Positions 1 through 7,628 of a stretch of DNA of 15,864 nucleotides are shown here, one piece after another; the first letter of the stretch is position 1, and each line of letters starts with the position of its first letter. Below the pieces are notes generated by a model that worked only from the letters and a program-made list of their open reading frames with translations, searched no databases and was not told the DNA's origin. The stretch comes from an uncultured Mailhella sp. (GTDB taxonomy: Bacteria > Desulfobacterota > Desulfovibrionia > Desulfovibrionales > Desulfovibrionaceae), in assembly GCA_944324625.1 (NCBI GenBank), contig CALUWZ010000021.1, positions 1-15,864 on the forward strand. The letters are read 5' to 3'. Both the position numbers and the translations under genes were made by a program.

Positions 1-209
1 ACTGCAATTTTCATGGGCTGTCCGAAATGCACGAGATTGTGCGCATAATGCAGATTTTGCCAAATACAGGCAGATAAAAATGTATTGCAGGCAGGGCTGT
101 CCGTCAAGCCGTGCGGCTGAGAAGCAGAAAAATTTTTATATTGGCGGCGGTACTTAACAAAAGCAAAAAACAAGTATATATAAACGCCGATTTATGTTTT
201 GAGGTAGTT
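1..209. other. Left edge, no gene assigned
   Basis: No gene can be fixed here. On the minus strand an ATG at position 14 opens a frame running off the left edge and beginning MKIAV, with a GGA a few bases upstream; it could be the start of a divergent gene. On the plus strand one frame is open from base 3 to a stop at 75-77 and could equally be the tail of an upstream gene. Five or fewer codons in the first case and about 24 in the second are not enough to choose. The stretch just before 210 is AT-rich (a TATATATAA run near 175-183) and may hold the promoter of the next gene, but no convincing -35 and -10 pair was found. Confidence 0.3.
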
Positions 210-1004
210 ATGGATTTAGTCATTGCATACAAGCTTCTTGCCGTGCCTGTGGTAGTTTTGACAACATCGTTTCTGGCAAAGAAGTGGGGTGCCTTTGTCG
301 GCGGAATTTTTGCAGGACTGCCGATATTTTCGGGGCCTATTTCTTTTTTTATGACCTTGGAACAGGGAGCTGAGTTTGGTTTGGTGGCATCTTATAACAG
401 CATGATAGGACTGCTCGGCTGTGTGACGACTGCTCTGCTGTATGCATGGCTGGCGTATTTCAGGCTGAAATGGTGGTTTGCTCTGCCTTGTTCCATAATC
501 GGGTATTTCGGGGCGGGATTTTTCTTTCATAAATTGCCGCAATTTTCTGTGCTCATCATTATTTTGGCTTTCTGCTCAGCTTTGATTGCCGGCCTGAGCC
601 TGCCAAAGCCCGCAGTGAAACAGTTTCATTCAAAAAAGCCCCATTGGGTACCGTGGGCGCAGATTGTTTTTGGGGCGTTTATGGTATACGGCGTAACGGA
701 AGCTGCCCAATTGCTCGGTCCTGAATGGAGCGGAAACATGAGCTGTTTTCCTATTATGATTATTCTGCTTGCGCCGTTTACGCATATTGTTAACGGCGTT
801 TACGCCACTGTGGCTGTTTTGCGCGGATTTACTGCCGGCTGGTTCGGTACTGCCGTATTCAGCTATACGGTGATTCTGACCGTCATGCACTGGCATATCG
901 CTTTTGTATATATTTTTGCCGCTGTTTGTGCCTGTGCCGGAACTTTGCTGTATTCTTTGGCGCTTGTGCACGTAAGCAAAAAGATTGCCCGCAAAACGGA
1001 TTGA
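210..1004 (+). CDS. Uncharacterised multi-pass inner-membrane protein
   Basis: A 264-residue protein made almost entirely of hydrophobic segments, about eight or nine of them, separated by short loops; it is an integral inner-membrane protein. The frame is open from position 111, but the start at 210 is preferred: GAGG lies 6 bases upstream and the protein then begins MDLVIAYKLL, directly ahead of the first membrane segment. The first third carries a glycine/proline-rich stretch (GGIFAGLPIFSGP) followed by LEQG. I recall similar stretches in small families of conserved membrane proteins of unknown function in other proteobacteria, but cannot name a family. No catalytic motif or substrate-binding signature is visible. 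It ends 10 bases before the stop of the convergent MerR gene, and the two share a small hairpin. It may be a permease-like protein, but that is a guess. Confidence 0.7.
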   Translation: MDLVIAYKLLAVPVVVLTTSFLAKKWGAFVGGIFAGLPIFSGPISFFMTLEQGAEFGLVASYNSMIGLLGCVTTALLYAWLAYFRLKWWFALPCSIIGYFGAGFFFHKLPQFSVLIIILAFCSALIAGLSLPKPAVKQFHSKKPHWVPWAQIVFGAFMVYGVTEAAQLLGPEWSGNMSCFPIMIILLAPFTHIVNGVYATVAVLRGFTAGWFGTAVFSYTVILTVMHWHIAFVYIFAAVCACAGTLLYSLALVHVSKKIARKTD

Positions 1005-1006
1005 AA

Positions 1007-1023
1007 GCGGAATGTTATTCCGC
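1007..1023. terminator. Short hairpin between convergent genes
   Basis: GCGGAAT (1007-1013) pairs with ATTCCGC (1017-1023) around a 3-base loop. It lies just past the stop of the upstream plus-strand gene and overlaps the stop codon of the minus-strand MerR gene. There is no real T-run on either side (only TTT on the minus strand), so it would be a weak intrinsic terminator or a 3'-end stabiliser. Confidence 0.4.
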
Positions 1024-1806
1024 CAGCTGAACCATTATTTTGATAACGCAGTTGTTTTCCTGAATGTTGACGGGGTTAAACAGAATTTCCTCATAACAGT
1101 GTGCGCCGAGCTGCATGTGCTGTTCTTCGGCAAAACGGAAAATTTTCTGATAGGTTTGCGGAATTTCGTCATATTTTTTATCGTGAAAGGCAATGAGAAA
1201 TTTTCCTTTGGGAAAATCGCTTTTTTTGGCCGCGGCTTTTCGGTAATAGTAAAGTTCATAGTCAAAGGCAGAAACTGTTTTGTGCAGTCTGCGCTTAATC
1301 CCTGCAAGATACGGTTCGTTCTGTATGAAAGCGGGATTGCTCCGGAGAAGTTCCAAATAGGCGTGGATATATTCCGTCGGATCTTGCTGCTGCCGTGAAT
1401 GGAGGGTGATCAGCGTGCTTTTGGGAAGTTCTTCCAGATAGCAGGTTTTGTTTTGCAGATAGTTTTCCAAATCGTGGTATATGCCCGATAATGTTTTTTG
1501 GCTTTGCCGAAGCTGACGGATTTTTTTTTCCAGTTCTGCGGATATGGTGTCAATTAATGCAAAATATTGTGCAGGGCTTTCATTATGGAGTTTTTCTTTT
1601 ATTTCTTTCAGGGATAAGCCCAGATTCTGCAGTTCCCGAATGGCAAAAAACTGGTCAGACTGCATGAGCGAATAATAGCGGTAGCCTTTTTCGGAAATGA
1701 AGACGGGTTTCAGCAGATTTATTTCGTCATAGTGGAATATTGTTTCCTTGGTCGTATTGCATATTTTTGCAAAATCTGCTGTTTTTAAAAGAAAATTTTT
1801 TTGCAT
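1015..1806 (-). CDS. MerR-family transcriptional regulator
   Basis: A 263-residue regulator with the standard layout of drug-sensing MerR proteins. Residues about 5-72 form the winged-helix DNA-binding domain (LKTADFAKICNTTKETIFHYDE, then the wing KGYRYY). Residues about 80-115 form a dimerising coiled coil, and a C-terminal region of about 140 residues is likely the ligand-binding domain, as in BmrR/BltR relatives. The frame also has an ATG at 1836, but that one has no Shine-Dalgarno sequence and would start inside the predicted operator. The ATG at 1806 has a modest AAGAAA upstream and puts the HTH at the expected distance from the N-terminus. It is divergent from the MATE pump gene, the usual arrangement for a ligand-responsive activator of an efflux gene. 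The ligand is unknown, and no metal-binding cysteine pair of the MerR/CueR kind is seen. Confidence 0.85.
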   Translation of the reverse strand: MQKNFLLKTADFAKICNTTKETIFHYDEINLLKPVFISEKGYRYYSLMQSDQFFAIRELQNLGLSLKEIKEKLHNESPAQYFALIDTISAELEKKIRQLRQSQKTLSGIYHDLENYLQNKTCYLEELPKSTLITLHSRQQQDPTEYIHAYLELLRSNPAFIQNEPYLAGIKRRLHKTVSAFDYELYYYRKAAAKKSDFPKGKFLIAFHDKKYDEIPQTYQKIFRFAEEQHMQLGAHCYEEILFNPVNIQENNCVIKIMVQLAE

Positions 1807-1815
1807 ATTTTTTTC

Positions 1816-1846
1816 TTGACTATAGGGTTTCCCCATACTTTACAGT
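1816..1846 (+). promoter_or_regulatory. MerR-type promoter and operator for the MATE gene
   Basis: The -35 is TTGACT (1816-1821) and a -10-like TACAGT lies at 1841-1846, separated by 19 bp, the over-long spacer typical of MerR-activated promoters. An imperfect dyad, TATAGGG-TTT-CCCCATA (1821-1837), fills the spacer. MerR proteins bind such a dyad and underwind the spacer to activate. The site lies in the divergent region and overlaps the probable 5' end of the merR transcript, so autorepression is likely. The -10 matches only 4 of 6 consensus bases, as expected for an activator-dependent promoter. Confidence 0.6.
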
Positions 1847-1888
1847 ATAGAAAGATGCTTTGTAAAGATGAAAAAAAAAGGAAAAAAA

Positions 1889-3217
1889 ATGAGCGCAGCT
1901 TTGACTGATAAAATGACCATGCCCCAACTGGTGCGTTTTTCTCTGCCCACGGTGATTTCCATAATTTTTTTGTCTGTTTATACTATTGTAGACGGAATTT
2001 TTGTTGCGCGCTATGTGGGGTCCGATGCCCTTTCGGGGCTGAATATAGCCTATCCCTGCTATGGTTTGCTTATGGCATTTGCCACCATGTTCGGCACTGG
2101 CGGCAGTGCTTATGTTTCCTACCGCATGGGGCAGGGCAAAAAAAATACCGCACGCCGTTCGTTTACGTTTATTTTTTGCGTGCTTTTGGGAATTTCCGCT
2201 GCGGTCGGACTTCTTTCTTCTTTTTATATTGAAGAAATCTGTTTGCTGCTTGGGGCTGATGACAGTCTTTTGCCTTATGCTGCGGATTATCTCCGTATTT
2301 TAATGCTGTTCAGTCCGCTGGGGGTATTGCAGACATTTTTTCTGTGTTTTTTTTCGGCTGCCAATAAGCCGAAACTTGCGTTATGGCTCAGCCTTGCGGG
2401 AGGACTGCTGAATATTTTTTTGGACTATGTTTTTATTGCGAAATACGGAATGGGTATAGCGGGTGCTGCCTATGCCACCATGGCAGGCTGTTTTGTGCCG
2501 TCAGCAGGAGGACTGGTTTTCTTTTTCCGCAATCGGGAACTGCTGTATTTTATGCGTCCGGTTCCGTCCCGAGCCGCGCTTTGGCACAGCATGACAAACG
2601 GATCTTCGGAAATGGTGTCCACTGTTTCCGTATCTGTCTGCTGCATTTTGATTAATCTTGCCATGATGAAATATGTGGGTTCGGCAGGCGTGGCGGCATA
2701 CAGTGCGGCATTGTACTGCGACTTTTTGATTGTATCGGGTTTCTTCGGATTTTCCATCGGCATTGCTCCGCATATTTCCTATCATTACGGCGCGGGCCGG
2801 CGGGATTATCTGAAAAAGACTGTACGGAGCTGTCTGATTTTTCTTGCGGCAATGTCTGTGCTGTTTTTCGGGCTGTTTTGGGTGCTTATTCTTCCTTTGG
2901 CTGAATTTTTCTTCGGCAGGGAAAAGCATGTGTTTGACGTTGCGGTTTTCGGACTGCGGATTTTTGCTTTTTCCTTTTTGTTCAAGGGGCTGAACATATT
3001 CGGTTCGGCTCTGTTTACGGCCCTCGGCAACGGGAAAATCTCTGCTTTGCTCGCCTTTTCCCGAACTTTTTTGTTTATCATATTCAATGTATATGTATTG
3101 TCGTATTTTTTGGGGGTTACAGGGGTTTGGCTTGCCATGCCGCTGGCAGAAGCTATGGCACTGGCTGTATTTGCCTTTTACTGCAAAGTGCTGAGGCGGG
3201 AATACCGTGTTTTGTAG
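1889..3217 (+). CDS. MATE-family multidrug efflux transporter
   Basis: A 442-residue integral membrane protein with about twelve hydrophobic segments in two related halves, the layout of MATE exporters that use Na+ or H+ gradients to expel cationic drugs. Recognisable family features are the N-terminal FSLPTVISIIFLSVYTIVDG with GxFVARYVG, and the PxGVLQTFF and ANKPKLAL region in the first half, closest to the MepA-like branch. The start at 1889 is preferred over the upstream in-frame ATG at 1868. AAAGGA lies about 8 bases upstream of 1889, while 1868 would fall only some 15 bases after the predicted transcription start. It is transcribed away from the MerR regulator and is the likely target of that regulator. 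The substrate cannot be read from sequence; a drug, bile-salt-like compound or host metabolite are all possible. Confidence 0.9.
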   Translation: MSAALTDKMTMPQLVRFSLPTVISIIFLSVYTIVDGIFVARYVGSDALSGLNIAYPCYGLLMAFATMFGTGGSAYVSYRMGQGKKNTARRSFTFIFCVLLGISAAVGLLSSFYIEEICLLLGADDSLLPYAADYLRILMLFSPLGVLQTFFLCFFSAANKPKLALWLSLAGGLLNIFLDYVFIAKYGMGIAGAAYATMAGCFVPSAGGLVFFFRNRELLYFMRPVPSRAALWHSMTNGSSEMVSTVSVSVCCILINLAMMKYVGSAGVAAYSAALYCDFLIVSGFFGFSIGIAPHISYHYGAGRRDYLKKTVRSCLIFLAAMSVLFFGLFWVLILPLAEFFFGREKHVFDVAVFGLRIFAFSFLFKGLNIFGSALFTALGNGKISALLAFSRTFLFIIFNVYVLSYFLGVTGVWLAMPLAEAMALAVFAFYCKVLRREYRVL

Positions 3218-3315
3218 CGGGGAAGGAATTTAATAATACAGTACGGCAAGAATTGTATTTACCTACTGATTGTATTTTTTGATATTAAACAAATTATAAT
3301 GATGGGGGCAAAGCC

Positions 3316-3490
3316 GTGAAAATTAATGAGCATTGCCGCGATGCTGCTGACATTCAGACGATGACAGCCATGCTTATGGAAGATAAGAGATCAAGTTATC
3401 CGAAAAAATAGAACGTATGAAAACGGATTTTGCGCGGTTTCCATGCCGGAAAATTCCATAGAGCAGACTAACCCGCATATTTCCGATTAT
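3316..3490 (+). pseudogene. Possible remnant of a GNAT acetyltransferase gene
   Basis: A GTG at 3316 opens a 31-codon frame (MKINEHCRDAADIQTMTAML...) that stops at 3409-3411. About 5 bases on, in the +1-shifted frame, comes YENGFCAVSMPENSIEQTNP. Read together, the two pieces resemble the start and the central strand of aminoglycoside 6'-N-acetyltransferase-like GNAT proteins, where a GFAxVSL segment is followed by VEGT. This is recall only, and the core acetyl-CoA loop (Q/RxxGxG/A) is absent. A perfect TATAAT lies at 3295-3300 with a poor -35, and GGGGG at 3303-3308 could be a Shine-Dalgarno sequence. It is either a decayed gene or a chance small frame. Nothing else is seen between 3218 and 3493. 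Confidence 0.28.
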
Positions 3491-3493
3491 TTT

Positions 3494-3522
3494 AAAAAAA
3501 GCCGATTTTATCGGCTTTTTTT
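3494..3522. terminator. Bidirectional intrinsic terminator
   Basis: GCCGAT (3501-3506) pairs with ATCGGC (3510-3515) across a 3-base loop. Seven A lie on the left (3494-3500) and seven T on the right (3516-3522), so the hairpin works in both directions. On the minus strand it begins right at the stop codon of the acyltransferase gene. On the plus strand it would end transcription coming from the MATE side. Confidence 0.85.
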
Positions 3523-5413
3523 AATCTTTGTTTACAAGGCTTATGGGGCTTTGCACGTCCATTTCTTTTAAAATGTATTCCACGACTTTTCGCGAGCCGT
3601 CAATGGAATAGTGCAGGCCGTCCTGAAAAACAGGGGTGAGGTTTTCCAGCAGTATTGTGCAGTTTTGACCTTTGCAAATGGCCTTGTTCGGGTCAATGGC
3701 ATGAAAATTCGGATACTTGGCAATTTCTGTCCGCAAAAATTCATTAATGGGCGGCAGTGTCAGTTCTTTTTCCCTGTAGCAGGTAATGCCCGTGCGCAGG
3801 AGTTTTGCCAGAGGGTTATCCAGTTCGTGCAGATACATGCAGGTTGCGCCGATATCAAAAACCGTCTGGGCAGGGGTCAGCAGAATATAAACTTCACGGC
3901 CCTGCAAATCTTCGGCAAGCTGGGCCAAGTCTTCGGCAATGGCCTGTTTAAAATTTTCGGCACTGATTTTTTCTTCTGTTTCACGCAGGCAAAGTCCCCG
4001 TTCATAGCGGGGCCAGTCTTGGCCTATAAGAATTTTTTTGTCGGGATAAAGATTCGCAGCTTTAAGAAGGCCTGCGTAGCGGCCGCTGCATTTTTCGTCA
4101 ATAATGCCTTCCGGGCGGCGGTTGACATGCTTGCCGAAGGAATAGCAGCCGTCACGGAATACGGTGATGACATGGAGTTTTCTGTCCTGCATGTCGCGGG
4201 TATAGTGGCGGGCAAAGCTGTCGCCTGACAGGATAAAATCAATATCACGGTTTTTATCGCCAAGGGAATATATATCGCCTTCAAAGGGAATGTTCCGTCC
4301 CCCGTACTGGGAACCTTCGGGCGGTGCCGTAACAAGGCGGAAACTTGCGCCGTTAATGGTTATAAGGGCGCATGCAATTGCCGTAACGCCGTAGCAGAGC
4401 AAAAATTTTCTTCCGTAGTTTCTGCTTGTTTCAAAAACATAATACAGGCACAGGCCGCAAAGAAAAATGGGCAGGATAAGTTCAATAAAGTAGGCGTCGA
4501 TGCCGATTTTGGAGGCAAAAACAATAATGGGCCAGTGTACGAGATACAGTGAATAGGACCACAGCCCCAATTTTTGCAGAACGGCATTGCCAAGCAGGGT
4601 GCGGGGATTGGCGCAGGCAATGCAGAGATAGGCTGCTGCGCAGGGCAGAACCGTCCAGAGAGTCGGCCATCCGCTGTCGGCATTGACAATAATCAGAGAC
4701 AGCAGAATGAGCAAAAGTCCTGCCGCTTCAAAAACTGCAGGTTTGATTTTTTGTGACTGTACGGGATAAAAATAGGCAAGACCGCCGAAAAGCAGTTCAA
4801 AAGCACGGCTCGGCAAAAGAAAGTAGGATGCTTTTTGGTTGACGTCCGTGTACCAGATGCCGAAAATAAGGGACAGGACAGTCAGCAGCACAAGTGATTT
4901 TTTTATTCCGTCTTTGGAAAAATATTTCATAAGCCCCATTAAAACAAGGGGATAAAACATGTAAAACTGCCATTCGACGGAAAGAGACCATGTGTGCAGA
5001 AAAACCTGATCCAAGGCGGTATTTGCAAAATAATCGGATTTGCCAGCAAAATAAAAGTTGGACAGGAAAAACAGGGCAGAGACTGCTTCGTTTGCCATGC
5101 GTTTCAAGTCGCCCGTTCCGATGAGCAGATAGCCCAGTCCCATAAAGACAAACACTGTTGCCAAAAGGGAAGGACAGATACGTTTGGCCCTGCGCAGATA
5201 AAAATCCCGAAGGCTGAATTTTCTTTTCTCAAGACCTTCATAAATGATTTTGGTCATCAAAAAGCCTGAAATGACAAAGAAAATATCCACGCCGATAAAA
5301 CCGCCCTGCATAAAATTATATTTGGGCGCAAGGGTATGGATTAAATGGTAAACGGTTACGGATAAAACCGCAACGGCCCGAAGGCCCGTAATGTCTGCAC
5401 GAAGTTGTTTCAT
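3521..5413 (-). CDS. OafA-like membrane O-acyltransferase with SGNH domain
   Basis: A 630-residue two-domain protein. Residues about 1-355 are an acyltransferase-3 membrane domain of about ten or eleven segments. It shows the family's R-x10-H motif (R12, H23), then GVDIFFVISGFLMT and a conserved LHTWSLSVEWQFYMFYP around 139-155. Residues about 390-620 form a periplasmic SGNH hydrolase-like domain with the nucleophile motif GDS at 397-399 and a DGLH motif at 598-601 supplying the Asp/His pair. Proteins of this layout (OafA and relatives) move acetyl groups across the inner membrane and attach them to sugars of O-antigen, exopolysaccharide or peptidoglycan. The acceptor here is unknown. The gene stands alone, divergent from the symporter and closed by its own terminator, with no polysaccharide cluster in view. 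The Shine-Dalgarno sequence is weak (GAG about 14 bases upstream). Confidence 0.9.
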   Translation of the reverse strand: MKQLRADITGLRAVAVLSVTVYHLIHTLAPKYNFMQGGFIGVDIFFVISGFLMTKIIYEGLEKRKFSLRDFYLRRAKRICPSLLATVFVFMGLGYLLIGTGDLKRMANEAVSALFFLSNFYFAGKSDYFANTALDQVFLHTWSLSVEWQFYMFYPLVLMGLMKYFSKDGIKKSLVLLTVLSLIFGIWYTDVNQKASYFLLPSRAFELLFGGLAYFYPVQSQKIKPAVFEAAGLLLILLSLIIVNADSGWPTLWTVLPCAAAYLCIACANPRTLLGNAVLQKLGLWSYSLYLVHWPIIVFASKIGIDAYFIELILPIFLCGLCLYYVFETSRNYGRKFLLCYGVTAIACALITINGASFRLVTAPPEGSQYGGRNIPFEGDIYSLGDKNRDIDFILSGDSFARHYTRDMQDRKLHVITVFRDGCYSFGKHVNRRPEGIIDEKCSGRYAGLLKAANLYPDKKILIGQDWPRYERGLCLRETEEKISAENFKQAIAEDLAQLAEDLQGREVYILLTPAQTVFDIGATCMYLHELDNPLAKLLRTGITCYREKELTLPPINEFLRTEIAKYPNFHAIDPNKAICKGQNCTILLENLTPVFQDGLHYSIDGSRKVVEYILKEMDVQSPISLVNKD

Positions 5414-5633
5414 AATATTGTTTTACTCTGCAAAAAGTTGAAAAGTCGGAATCTGTTTTGCTGTATCATGCGTTTTGTGTGCAAAAACTGCCGGTCAAAA
5501 ACCGTATGAATCATAGCGGACTTTGGCGAAAAGTCAAATTTTCACATTGTTGGAAAATATTTGGGGTTCTTTTCTTTACAGGGCAAAAAAAATTTCATAA
5601 CATCATTCTTCATCCTGTTGTTGTGAGGTTTGT

Positions 5634-6941
5634 ATGGAAAAACGGGATTCGTTTCAATCCAAAATCGGTTTTATTCTTTCCTGCGTCGGTTCTGCCGTCG
5701 GTATCGGGGCAATTTGGCTCTTCCCTTACCGTGTGGGGGAATTCGGCGGTGCCGTGTTTTTGATTCCTTTTATGATTTTTACCGTTCTTTTGGGGCTTAC
5801 GGGCGTTATTGCGGAAATGACGTTCGGCCGTGCAATGAAAACAGGGCCGCTGGGAGCGTTCAGAAACGGACTGCAGCAAAGAGGCATAAAATGGGGCAAT
5901 TGGCTCGGCTTTATTCCCGTACTCGGTTCTTTCGGCATTGCCATGGGCTATGCCGTGGTTGTGGGCTGGTTTTTGAAATATACGCTGCAGTCATTTTTGG
6001 GCACAGCCATTTACAATGATGACAGTACGGCGTTTTTTGTACAGATCGCAGGTGATTACGGCAGTTTTTCATGGCATTTGATCGCCTCCCTTGCTTTGCT
6101 TGTGGTGCTTTTCGGCGGCATTCAAAACGGCATTGAAAAGCTTAATAAATTCATGATGCCGATTTTCTTTGCTATTTTTGTTTTTCTTGTGGTGCGCGTT
6201 GCATTTTTGCCGAATGCATGGGAGGGGTATAAATTTCTTCTTCAGCCCAATTGGGATATGCTTTTGGAACCGAAGGTTTGGATTTTTGCGCTTGGACAGG
6301 CATTTTTTGCTCTTTCCCTCGCAGGTTCGGGAACCTTGGTATACGGCAGCTATCTTGGCGATGACGTGGATATTTTCCATGCCGCAAAATTTGTGGTGCT
6401 GTTTGATATTGCTGCCGCCGTGCTTTCCGTGCTTATTATCATTCCTGCGGTATTTTCCTTCGGCATGGAACCTGCTGCAGGCCCGCCGCTTATGTTTATG
6501 GTAATGCCTGAAATTTTCAAGCAGATTCCCTTCGGCGGATTTTTGGCCGGTATTTTCTTTTTGGCAATTTTGTTTGCAGGCGTGACTTCTTTGGTTAACC
6601 TTTTTGATTCTTTTTTTGAAGCGCTGCAGAAAGAATTTTCACTTTCCCGCAAAAAAGCTGTCAGCATTGTGGTTACGGCGGGCTTTTTGCTTGGAATTTT
6701 TCTTGAAAACGGCGATTCTCTCGGAAAATGGATGGACATAGTCAGCATTTACATTATTCCGCTCGGAGCATTGATTGCAGGCGTGATTTTCTTTTGGGCA
6801 TGCAGGCCCGAATTTATCCGCAGTCAGCTGCAGCTCGGGCACGGCAAGCCCGTGAGCGAGATGTATATTGCTCTTGGAAAATATCTTTTCTGCGGTTTGA
6901 CCGCCCTTGTGTATCTGATAGAAATTATCCGCAATCTGTAA
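5634..6941 (+). CDS. Sodium-dependent symporter of the neurotransmitter:sodium symporter (NSS/SNF) family
   Basis: A 435-residue membrane protein with about eleven segments. The N-terminus carries the family signature: GFILSCVGSAVGIGAIWLFPY (about 12-32), the unwound first helix that binds Na+ and substrate in LeuT, followed by GGAVFLIPF and GVIAEMTFGR. Prokaryotic members import amino acids or related amines with sodium. The IGAIWLFPYRVGE variant is seen in the bacterial branch with eleven segments, like Tyt1. GAGG lies about 7 bases before the ATG. The gene is followed at once by a strong terminator and then mntP. No substrate can be assigned; tyrosine, tryptophan, taurine-like or other amines would be candidates only by analogy. 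The 220 bases upstream hold no clear promoter. Confidence 0.88.
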   Translation: MEKRDSFQSKIGFILSCVGSAVGIGAIWLFPYRVGEFGGAVFLIPFMIFTVLLGLTGVIAEMTFGRAMKTGPLGAFRNGLQQRGIKWGNWLGFIPVLGSFGIAMGYAVVVGWFLKYTLQSFLGTAIYNDDSTAFFVQIAGDYGSFSWHLIASLALLVVLFGGIQNGIEKLNKFMMPIFFAIFVFLVVRVAFLPNAWEGYKFLLQPNWDMLLEPKVWIFALGQAFFALSLAGSGTLVYGSYLGDDVDIFHAAKFVVLFDIAAAVLSVLIIIPAVFSFGMEPAAGPPLMFMVMPEIFKQIPFGGFLAGIFFLAILFAGVTSLVNLFDSFFEALQKEFSLSRKKAVSIVVTAGFLLGIFLENGDSLGKWMDIVSIYIIPLGALIAGVIFFWACRPEFIRSQLQLGHGKPVSEMYIALGKYLFCGLTALVYLIEIIRNL

Positions 6942-6945
6942 AATG

Positions 6946-6971
6946 AAAAGCCTGTGACAACAGGCTTTTTT
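6946..6971 (+). terminator. Intrinsic terminator after the symporter gene
   Basis: AAAAGCCTGT (6946-6955) pairs with ACAGGCTTTT (6960-6969) around a GACA loop, followed by further T. It begins 5 bases after the symporter stop codon and ends 28 bases before the mntP start, leaving little room for a separate promoter between them. Confidence 0.85.
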
Positions 6972-6998
6972 CAGATTGTATTTTATTTTGGAGCTGCG

Positions 6999-7577
6999 AT
7001 GAGTTTTTGGGAATTGTTTTTAATTGCCGCCGGGCTTGCTATGGATGCTTTTGCCGTTTCATTGTGCAAAGGCTTTGAAATGAAAAAATTCGATTTTAGC
7101 AAAGCTGTTTTTCTCGGCTGTCTTTTTGGTCTTTTTCAGGCAGTCATGCCTTTGATCGGGTTTTATCTCGGCAGGCATTTTGTGCATTTTATCGGTCGCT
7201 TTGACCATTGGGTTGCGTTTTTGCTTTTGCTTTTTGTCGGTTTTAAAATGATACGGGAATCCCGCGAAGAAAAAGAAGACGACCATACGGGATTTGATTT
7301 GTGGGAGCTGCTTGTGCTGGCCGTTGCCACGAGTATTGATGCTCTTGCCATCGGGCTTACTTTTGCCGTGCTTCCGCATGTTCATATTAATTTTGCCGCT
7401 TCGGTTATCGGTGCCGTAACCGCCGTGCTTTGTGTTGCCGCTGTGGCAATCGGCCATAAATTCGGCACGAAGCTCGGCAGCAAGGCAGAATTTTTGGGAG
7501 GCTGCATTTTAATTTTTCTCGGCTGCAAAATCTTGTTTGAGCATACGCATATTCATTTTCCCCTGCACATTTTTTAA
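6999..7577 (+). CDS. mntP: Manganese efflux pump MntP
   Basis: A 192-residue protein with six hydrophobic segments arranged as two repeats of three, the MntP (formerly DUF204) fold. Both repeats carry the signature acidic motif: MDAFAVS with Asp16 in helix 1 and TSIDALAIG with Asp114 in helix 4. In E. coli the corresponding aspartates are needed for Mn2+ export. The cytoplasmic loop around residues 87-99 is strongly charged (ESREEKEDD). The frame is open from 6954, but that start lies inside the preceding terminator. The ATG at 6999 has TTGGAG upstream and gives the usual family length. No yybP-ykoY manganese riboswitch fits in the short upstream gap. The C-terminus is unusually rich in histidine (EHTHIHFPLH), which could bind metal. 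Confidence 0.93.
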   Translation: MSFWELFLIAAGLAMDAFAVSLCKGFEMKKFDFSKAVFLGCLFGLFQAVMPLIGFYLGRHFVHFIGRFDHWVAFLLLLFVGFKMIRESREEKEDDHTGFDLWELLVLAVATSIDALAIGLTFAVLPHVHINFAASVIGAVTAVLCVAAVAIGHKFGTKLGSKAEFLGGCILIFLGCKILFEHTHIHFPLHIF

Positions 7578-7581
7578 ACAG

Positions 7582-7608
7582 AAAAGGGGACAATGTCCCC
7601 TTTTTTTT
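7582..7608. terminator. Bidirectional terminator between mntP and the P1B-ATPase gene
   Basis: GGGGAC (7586-7591) pairs with GTCCCC (7595-7600), flanked by AAAA on the left and eight T (7601-7608) on the right. It lies 4 bases past the mntP stop and 20 bases past the stop of the convergent ATPase gene. The reverse complement also has a T-run, shorter, so it can serve both genes. Confidence 0.85.
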
Positions 7609-7628
7609 GGTCAAGATTTTATTGTGTT

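Noticed and set aside
985..1398. 137-codon plus-strand frame opposite the MerR gene
   Set aside because: It is the antisense shadow of a clear MerR gene and has no ribosome-binding site.
6972..6998. Manganese (yybP-ykoY) riboswitch ahead of mntP
   Set aside because: Only 27 bases lie between the preceding terminator and the start codon, too few for the aptamer, and no matching motif was seen.
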